From contig JAJZRT010000008.1 of the NCBI GenBank assembly GCA_021802595.1, positions 1,058-25,596 on the forward strand: 24,539 bases of DNA. Reading direction: 5' to 3'. Below, one piece after another: positions 20,779-24,539 of the stretch. Numbering within the stretch: position 1 is the first letter of the stretch; each line of letters opens with the position of its first letter. A model generated the notes under the pieces. That model saw only the letters and a list, made by a program, of their open reading frames with translations, had not been told where the DNA came from and searched no databases. Source of the stretch: Pseudomonadota bacterium (lineage in GTDB: Bacteria; Pseudomonadota; Gammaproteobacteria; Burkholderiales; Thiobacillaceae). Both the position numbers and the translations under genes were made by a program.

Positions 20779-22121
20779 CCATCTCCTGGCTTGCGGACAA
20801 GATCGAGCAATGGCCCACGGCCAAGCTGGTGCCGTATGCCCGTAACTCGCGCACACACTCGGATGCCCAGGTCGCCCAGATTGCGGCCTCGATCGCAGAG
20901 TTCGGTTTCACCAATCCGATCCTGGCTGGCGGCGATGGCGTCATCGTCGCCGGGCACGGCAGGCTCGCTGCTGCCCAGAAGCTCGGCATCCCGACCGTGC
21001 CAGTCGTGGTGCTTGACCATCTCACACCCACCCAGCGCCGGGCCTTGGTGATCGCGGACAACCGCATCGCCGAGAACGCCGGATGGGACGAGGCCATGCT
21101 CCAGGTCGAACTGGCCGCACTGCAAGACGATAACTTTGATCTGGCGCTGACCGGGTTCGATGCCGATGCGCTGGCCGACCTCATGGCGGGCGAAGAAACA
21201 ACCACCGAGGGCGACACCGACGAGGATGCGGTACCAGAAGATTCCGGCACCGTAATCTCCCGGGCGGGCGATGTCTGGATCTGCGGCGAGCATCGGGTGA
21301 TCTGTGGTGATGCCACCGACCCGGATGCCTTCGCGAAGGTACTCGGCGACGAAATTGCCGACATGGTATTTACCGATCCGCCGTACAACGTCAATTACGC
21401 CAACTCGGCCAAGGACAAGATGCGCGGCAAGGATCGCGCGATCCTCAACGACAACCTGGGTGACGGGTTCTACGATTTCCTGCTGGCGGCCCTGACGCCC
21501 ACCGTGGCGCATTGCCAGGGTGGCATCTACGTGGCCATGTCGTCGAGCGAACTCGACCGCCTGCAAGCAGCGTTTCGCGCTGCCGGTGGTCACTGGTCGA
21601 CCTTCGTCATCTGGGCCAAGAACACCTTCACCCTGGGGCGTGCAGACTACCAGCGCCAGTACGAGCCCATCCTCTATGGCTGGCCCGAGGGCGCTGACCG
21701 TCACTGGTGCGGCGACCGCGACCAGGGCGATGTCTGGCAGATCAAGAAACCGCAGAAGAACGATCTGCACCCGACCATGAAGCCGGTGGAATTGGTGGAA
21801 CGGGCCATTCGGAATTCGAGTCGTCCCGGCGATGTGGTGTTGGATCCCTTCGGTGGGTCTGGCACAACGATGATTGCCGCCCACAAGTCTGGCCGCAAGG
21901 CGCGGCTGATCGAACTGGACCCGAAGTACGTCGATGTGATCGTGCGGCGCTGGCAGGACTACGCCGGGGCAAAGGCCATCCGGCAGTCGGATGGTGCAGC
22001 GTTCGATACGCTGTCAGTCGGTGGGGAACTCCGGCAGGAGGTCGCCGCTGGTGATGTCGGCGACGTAGCGGACGTTGCGGAACTCGCCAGGGTCGTCTGC
22101 GAGGTATATCCCACCGACTGA
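20775..22121 (+). CDS. ParB-domain DNA methyltransferase, DPPY type
   Basis: A 448-aa protein similar in layout to its upstream neighbour: a ParB-like domain (about 14-100; LVPYARNSRTHSDAQVAQIA, GVIVAGHGRLAAAQKLGI, RRALVIADNRIA), an acidic linker, and then the class beta methyltransferase with DPPY at 201-204 and FGGSGTT at 359-365. DPPY is typical of N6-adenine enzymes. LHPTMKPVELVERAI precedes the AdoMet motif. The ATG at 20775 overlaps the previous TGA. The last 36 codons overlap a convergent small gene on the - strand, and the tail (about 412-448) does not look like the usual end of this family, so the stop may have been extended. The two methylases are tandem paralogs that have diverged. 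Confidence 0.92.
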   Translation: MTISWLADKIEQWPTAKLVPYARNSRTHSDAQVAQIAASIAEFGFTNPILAGGDGVIVAGHGRLAAAQKLGIPTVPVVVLDHLTPTQRRALVIADNRIAENAGWDEAMLQVELAALQDDNFDLALTGFDADALADLMAGEETTTEGDTDEDAVPEDSGTVISRAGDVWICGEHRVICGDATDPDAFAKVLGDEIADMVFTDPPYNVNYANSAKDKMRGKDRAILNDNLGDGFYDFLLAALTPTVAHCQGGIYVAMSSSELDRLQAAFRAAGGHWSTFVIWAKNTFTLGRADYQRQYEPILYGWPEGADRHWCGDRDQGDVWQIKKPQKNDLHPTMKPVELVERAIRNSSRPGDVVLDPFGGSGTTMIAAHKSGRKARLIELDPKYVDVIVRRWQDYAGAKAIRQSDGAAFDTLSVGGELRQEVAAGDVGDVADVAELARVVCEVYPTD

Positions 22122-22220
22122 CCGGATTGCCACCCCGTACTTGCGGGTGAGTTTGGTCAGTTCGGCAATGAACTTGTCGTAGTTGGCTTCGAGTTGTGGG
22201 GTGGTGACGACGGCGGCCAT
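22014..22220 (-). CDS. Small protein of unknown function, overlapping the methyltransferase end
   Basis: A 68-aa protein I do not recognise, with a plausible compact fold (TPQLEANYDKFIAELTKLTR, then GVAIRSVGGIYLADDPGEFR and NVRYVADITSGDLLPEF). A strong Shine-Dalgarno (TAAGGAGATCAAC) precedes the ATG at 22220, and it starts 10 bp after the upstream - strand gene, as in an operon. Its last 108 bases lie on the strand opposite to the end of the DPPY methyltransferase gene. Of the two overlapping frames this one looks more protein-like in its C-terminal half. Confidence 0.72.
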   Translation of the reverse strand: MAAVVTTPQLEANYDKFIAELTKLTRKYGVAIRSVGGIYLADDPGEFRNVRYVADITSGDLLPEFPTD

Positions 22221-22230
22221 GTTGATCTCC

Positions 22231-22608
22231 TTACGCTGCTTCGGCTTCGAAGGACTCGTCGGTCACTTCGCAGTGGATCACGAAGCCGGTGAGGTAAGGC
22301 AGCCCCTTGGGGATGCCGTAGTCCTTGCTGGTCTGGCGGCTAATCGTCCAGCCCATCCACCGCGTCACTGCCGCGTCGATGGCCTGCTGGATTGTGTGGC
22401 CCCGCAGCATCTCATTGAGGACGTCATCCGCAAAGTGGCGTCCGTGGCGGCTGTCGAGGAACAGTCTGACCGACTCGAGGGGCTGGTTGGTGGCGTCCGA
22501 GATCGCGGTCATCGCGATCGGCCAGGCTGCTTCGGCGTTGTCGTTCATCGTGCCAAAAAAGCCCCAGGCTTCGTTCTGGGTGGTGGGGATGGTTTGCTGG
22601 GTGGTCAT
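22231..22608 (-). CDS. Protein of unknown function in the right-hand accessory cluster
   Basis: A 125-aa protein, not recognised. It begins MTTQQTIPTTQNEAWGFFGT and has a helical middle (AWPIAMTAISDATNQPLESV, FADDVLNEMLRGHTIQQAID) and a strand-rich end (LPYLTGFVIHCEVTD). The ATG at 22608 has CAAGGAGACCGAA upstream; the frame extends 21 codons further, into the repeated-element leader, without a second ribosome-binding site. Copy B of the 15-bp element lies 35 bases before this start. It is followed 10 bp later by the 68-aa gene. Confidence 0.75.
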   Translation of the reverse strand: MTTQQTIPTTQNEAWGFFGTMNDNAEAAWPIAMTAISDATNQPLESVRLFLDSRHGRHFADDVLNEMLRGHTIQQAIDAAVTRWMGWTISRQTSKDYGIPKGLPYLTGFVIHCEVTDESFEAEAA

Positions 22609-22642
22609 TTCGGTCTCCTTGGTTGATCGTTGCGACACCCGT

Positions 22643-22657
22643 ATGAACGCGCTGTTT
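22643..22657 (-). promoter_or_regulatory. Repeated 15-bp element, copy B
   Basis: AAACAGCGCGTTCAT on the - strand, 35 bases before the ATG at 22608. It differs from the other copies only in its first base. The homology with copy C continues for 31 bases (26 identical, all five differences transitions), so B and C derive from a common leader. Confidence 0.65.
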
Positions 22658-22693
22658 GATTGAGAAGCCAAGCTATTTATCGAAGAACTTGAA

Positions 22694-23158
22694 TCAATTT
22701 TCCGAGGCGATCTGGTCGAGCAGTGTCATCGCCTGGCGGTCGCCACTCAACGCGATGCGAAGGCTGCGCAGTGCCTGGTCGATGCTGACTTCGGGGCGGC
22801 GATTGTCGAGCAGCCAGCGGATCGCGTTGGCCTGGTCGTTGCCCGATGTCGGCGAGTCAATCGCCACCCCGACGTAGCGTCCGTAGCTGCCACCGGAGGG
22901 ATCGACGTAGAGGGTGGTGCGGCCGGGGGCGCTGACCTCCACGACTTGTCGTTGACCATTTGCATGGCCACCGCGTCCGGTAAGCCATTCGCGATCCTCC
23001 AGCAGGGTGCTGGCAAAGGCGTCGTACTCGGCGGCAGTCAGTTCCTTGCGGAACTCGATCGCGATAGGCTCAGGCGGTGCGCTCGGGTCAGTGTTGTGAA
23101 GCACCTCATCGAGGCTGCAGGGTTTGCGGGTAAAACGGGCGCGTATGGTGGTGATCAT
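22694..23158 (-). CDS. Protein of unknown function in the right-hand accessory cluster
   Basis: A 154-aa soluble protein, not recognised. It has an N-terminal strand (MITTIRARFTRKPCSLDEVL), a DUF-like middle with EFRKELTAAEYDAFASTLLE, a Gly-rich beta segment (TTLYVDPSGGSYGRYVGVAI) and a helical end (DQALRSLRIALSGDRQAMTL). GGAGACCACC precedes the ATG at 23158, identical to the site before the DUF3489 gene. Copy C of the 15-bp element lies 36 bases upstream. It is divergent from the HU gene. Confidence 0.75.
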   Translation of the reverse strand: MITTIRARFTRKPCSLDEVLHNTDPSAPPEPIAIEFRKELTAAEYDAFASTLLEDREWLTGRGGHANGQRQVVEVSAPGRTTLYVDPSGGSYGRYVGVAIDSPTSGNDQANAIRWLLDNRRPEVSIDQALRSLRIALSGDRQAMTLLDQIASEN

Positions 23159-23193
23159 GGTGGTCTCCGGTTGTTGATTGATGTGACATGCGC

Positions 23194-23208
23194 ATGAACG
23201 CGCTGTTC
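23194..23208 (-). promoter_or_regulatory. Repeated 15-bp element, copy C
   Basis: GAACAGCGCGTTCAT on the - strand, 36 bases before the ATG at 23158, in the divergent region with the HU gene. Here the preceding bases make TTGAAC, a fair -35 box; the other copies lack the TTG, so the conserved part is not simply a sigma-70 -35. Confidence 0.65.
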
Positions 23209-23290
23209 AATCAGGAAGCCAAGCACTTTTTGATGAAGAATGAATTGGTGGCAGAATCCCCGCTTTCCAACCAAGGGGAGTAAGCACCAC

Positions 23291-23584
23291 ATGAACAAAT
23301 CGGAACTGATTGAAGCTCTGGCCGCCAAGACCGAGGTTTCCAAAGCGGCTGCCGGCAAGTCCGTCGACGCCCTGGTCGAGATCATCACTGCCGCTGTTGC
23401 CAAGGGCAACGACGTGGCCCTGATTGGCTTCGGCACCTTCAAGGCATCGAAGCGCGCTGCCCGCACTGGCAAGAATCCGAAGACCGGCGAAGCGCTGAAG
23501 ATTGCGGCCACCACGGTTCCGACGTTCAAGGCTGGCGCAGCCTTCAAGGCCGCCGTTGCCCCGAAGAAGAAAGCCAAGAAGTAA
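23291..23584 (+). CDS. HU-family histone-like DNA-binding protein
   Basis: A 97-aa protein. The N-terminal helices (MNKSELIEALAAKTEVSKAA, DALVEIITAAVAKGNDVALI) and the GFGTFKASKRAARTGKNPKT arm are diagnostic of HU/IHF. The C-terminus is an Ala/Lys-rich tail ending in KKKAKK, an extension seen in several betaproteobacterial HU proteins. HU bends DNA and supports site-specific recombination and replication, so it may assist the element's recombinase; a host-derived duplicate is also possible. The ATG at 23291 has AAGGGGAGTAAGCACCAC upstream. It is the only + strand gene in a - strand cluster and carries its own terminator, so it is an independent unit. Confidence 0.95.
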   Translation: MNKSELIEALAAKTEVSKAAAGKSVDALVEIITAAVAKGNDVALIGFGTFKASKRAARTGKNPKTGEALKIAATTVPTFKAGAAFKAAVAPKKKAKK

Positions 23585-23613
23585 GACAGAAATAAGCCCG
23601 TCTCCATGGGGTG

Positions 23614-23654
23614 AATCAGGGCGGTGCCGGGTGATCGGGCCGCCCTGATTGTTT
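23614..23654 (+). terminator. Intrinsic terminator of the HU gene
   Basis: AATCAGGGCGG (23614-23624) and CCGCCCTGATT (23640-23650) form a perfect 11-bp stem with a 15-base loop, followed by GTTTT. It lies 30 bp after the HU stop and just before the convergent DUF3489 stop. Confidence 0.85.
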
Positions 23655-23660
23655 TGCGGA

Positions 23661-24215
23661 TCAGATGATCCGGTAGATGCGCTCGCCCCCCTCGGCCTTG
23701 TCCGAAGTGAGGTTGAGCCCGAGTTTCTTTTTGAAGGCCCCGGCAAAGGTGCCGCGCACCGTATGGGCCTGCCAGCCGGTGGCTGCGCAGATCTGGCTGA
23801 TGGTGGCGCCCTCGGGGCGTTGCAGCATCTGGATCACGGTGGCCTGCTTGCTGTTGTCGCGCATGCGGGGCTTGCCCTCGACGCCGACTTTGAGCAGTCG
23901 CTGGGCCGCGACCTGCTTTTCTTGCGCCCAGTTGGCTTCAGCGGCCGACACGGCGGCCTCGACCTCGGGGTCGGGGTGAAGGGGCGCAGGCGTTGGCCGG
24001 TCGCGCCCAAGGGCCACGTAACCCTCGGCGGCGACGAAGTAGTTGTCCTGGCCGTCGCGGGTAATCAGGGCCTTGTTGAACAAGCCCTGGATGACCTTGT
24101 GCCGGGCACCGCCCTTCACATTCTCGGGAAACCAGACGATCTGCCCGCTGGTCTGGTCGATGGCGTGTTCGAGGATGTCGTACTGGGTCGTGCTAAGTGT
24201 GATGCGGGTTGTCAT
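23661..24215 (-). CDS. DUF3489 family protein
   Basis: A 184-aa protein. The C-terminal domain (KQATVIQMLQRPEGATISQI, CAATGWQAHTVRGTFAGAFK, KKLGLNLTSDKAEGGERIYR) is the DUF3489 helix-turn-helix-like pattern. The N-terminal part (about 8-75) looks like a second winged helix (LSTTQYDILEHAID, VIQGLFNKALI, YFVAAEGYVALG). The linker is Pro- and Ala-rich. Two HTH-like domains suggest DNA binding. DUF3489 genes often accompany DUF2924 and serine recombinases in proteobacterial islands; here those partners lie 17 kb away. GGAGACCACC precedes the ATG at 24215. No copy of the 15-bp element is found before this gene. Confidence 0.9.
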   Translation of the reverse strand: MTTRITLSTTQYDILEHAIDQTSGQIVWFPENVKGGARHKVIQGLFNKALITRDGQDNYFVAAEGYVALGRDRPTPAPLHPDPEVEAAVSAAEANWAQEKQVAAQRLLKVGVEGKPRMRDNSKQATVIQMLQRPEGATISQICAATGWQAHTVRGTFAGAFKKKLGLNLTSDKAEGGERIYRII

Positions 24216-24241
24216 GGTGGTCTCCTGGTGGTGGGTGATAT

Positions 24242-24490
24242 TCAGTCTTCGAGGACGATGTGTCCGTCGAGGGTGATCCAGAGGCGGGCATCTTCGGGGG
24301 TGGCCATCTCGCGCGTCTCGCGGCCGGTGGACATCCAGACGCCGTCCTTGCCCGTGTAGGTGTAGGTCTTACCGTCGTGGATGACCTCGACCGGCAGGTT
24401 CTGGTGAAACTCGACATCGACGTTCATCCAGCCGCGCAGGCGATGGTTGGTGTCGATGACTTTGGCCTCGATGGTCTGTTTGCTGTTCAT
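24242..24490 (-). CDS. Small protein of unknown function at the right edge
   Basis: An 82-aa, beta-rich, acidic protein that I do not recognise (MNSKQTIEAKVIDTNHRLRG, HQNLPVEVIHDGKTYTYTGK, DARLWITLDGHIVLED). GAGGAGCAGAGC precedes the ATG at 24490. Copy D of the 15-bp element lies 34 bases upstream, at the very end of the window. The gap to the DUF3489 gene is 26 bp, so both may share one transcript driven from the copy D region. Confidence 0.75.
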   Translation of the reverse strand: MNSKQTIEAKVIDTNHRLRGWMNVDVEFHQNLPVEVIHDGKTYTYTGKDGVWMSTGRETREMATPEDARLWITLDGHIVLED

Positions 24491-24523
24491 GCTCTGCTCC
24501 TCGCGTGTGGTGATGGTGATTGC

Positions 24524-24538
24524 ATGAACGCGCTGTTC
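24524..24538 (-). promoter_or_regulatory. Repeated 15-bp element, copy D
   Basis: GAACAGCGCGTTCAT on the - strand, 34 bases before the ATG at 24490. Identical to copies A and C. The window ends one base later, so its upstream context cannot be read; more copies may lie to the right. Confidence 0.65.
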
Positions 24539-24539
24539 T

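Noticed and set aside
23249..23263. Sigma-54-like GG-N10-GC pattern before the HU gene
   Set aside because: Only the GG and GC dinucleotides fit well; the -12 box reads CCGC rather than TTGC and no activator site is visible.
23155..23607. 150-codon - strand open frame opposite HU
   Set aside because: It is the antisense of the HU gene; its end matches peptides from copies A, B and D only because the DNA element is repeated.
1..24539. CRISPR array, tRNA or rRNA gene
   Set aside because: No regularly spaced direct repeats of CRISPR length and no tRNA- or rRNA-like sequence were seen on reading; a covariance-model search was not possible here.

Overview
The window is GC-rich DNA, probably from a betaproteobacterium. 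That placement is inferred from codon use, an HU protein with a Lys/Ala-rich tail, and the phage/ICE gene types present; it is not proven. It consists of a chromosomal-looking helicase gene at the left edge followed by a prophage-like or integrative element that runs off the right edge.

Left edge (1-4176, + strand): the 3' part of a very large fused helicase. A RecQ-type SF2 helicase is followed by a complete UvrD/Rep-type SF1 helicase. The window begins exactly inside the RecQ Walker A motif, so the true start lies upstream.

Integration module (4206-6593, - strand): four tightly overlapping genes. In transcription order they are a 72-aa protein, a DUF2924 protein, a large serine recombinase and a small ParB-like HTH protein. 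This module abuts the helicase gene tail to tail.

Toxin/defence-like module (6691-10009, - strand): an HTH excisionase-type antitoxin, a PIN-domain nuclease and a 750-aa protein of unknown family, read from one good sigma-70 promoter whose spacer carries two tandem 9-bp repeats.

Replication/recombination module (10253-19032, + strand): a compact operon with repeated ATGA/GTGA/TGATG couplings. It encodes an AlpA-like HTH protein, two small phage proteins, a Bro-N antirepressor, a Sak4-like RecA-fold ATPase, a probable ssDNA-binding partner, a DUF6511 protein, a Cas4/RecB-like nuclease with four cysteines, a second Xis-like HTH protein, an XRE-sigma region 4 hybrid, a TOPRIM/SF3 primase-helicase, a RuvC-like resolvase, a small protein and a DUF6362 protein. 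Together these look like a recombination-dependent phage replication system.

Methylation module (19369-22121, + strand): after a 336-bp noncoding gap holding GTTACCA repeats and an intrinsic terminator come two tandem ParB-domain DNA methyltransferases, one with an SPPY and one with a DPPY catalytic motif.

Right module (22014-24539): five small - strand genes, including one DUF3489 protein, interrupted by a + strand HU gene with its own terminator. No terminase, portal, capsid or conjugation gene is visible. The element is therefore either a phage whose structural genes lie outside the window or a phage-derived mobile island.

The most unusual signal is a 15-bp DNA element (GAACAGCGCGTTCAT, read in the - direction) found four times. 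Each copy lies 33-36 bases before the start codon of a - strand gene: one before DUF2924 and three in the right module, 16-18 kb away. It suggests one regulator controlling both ends of the element.
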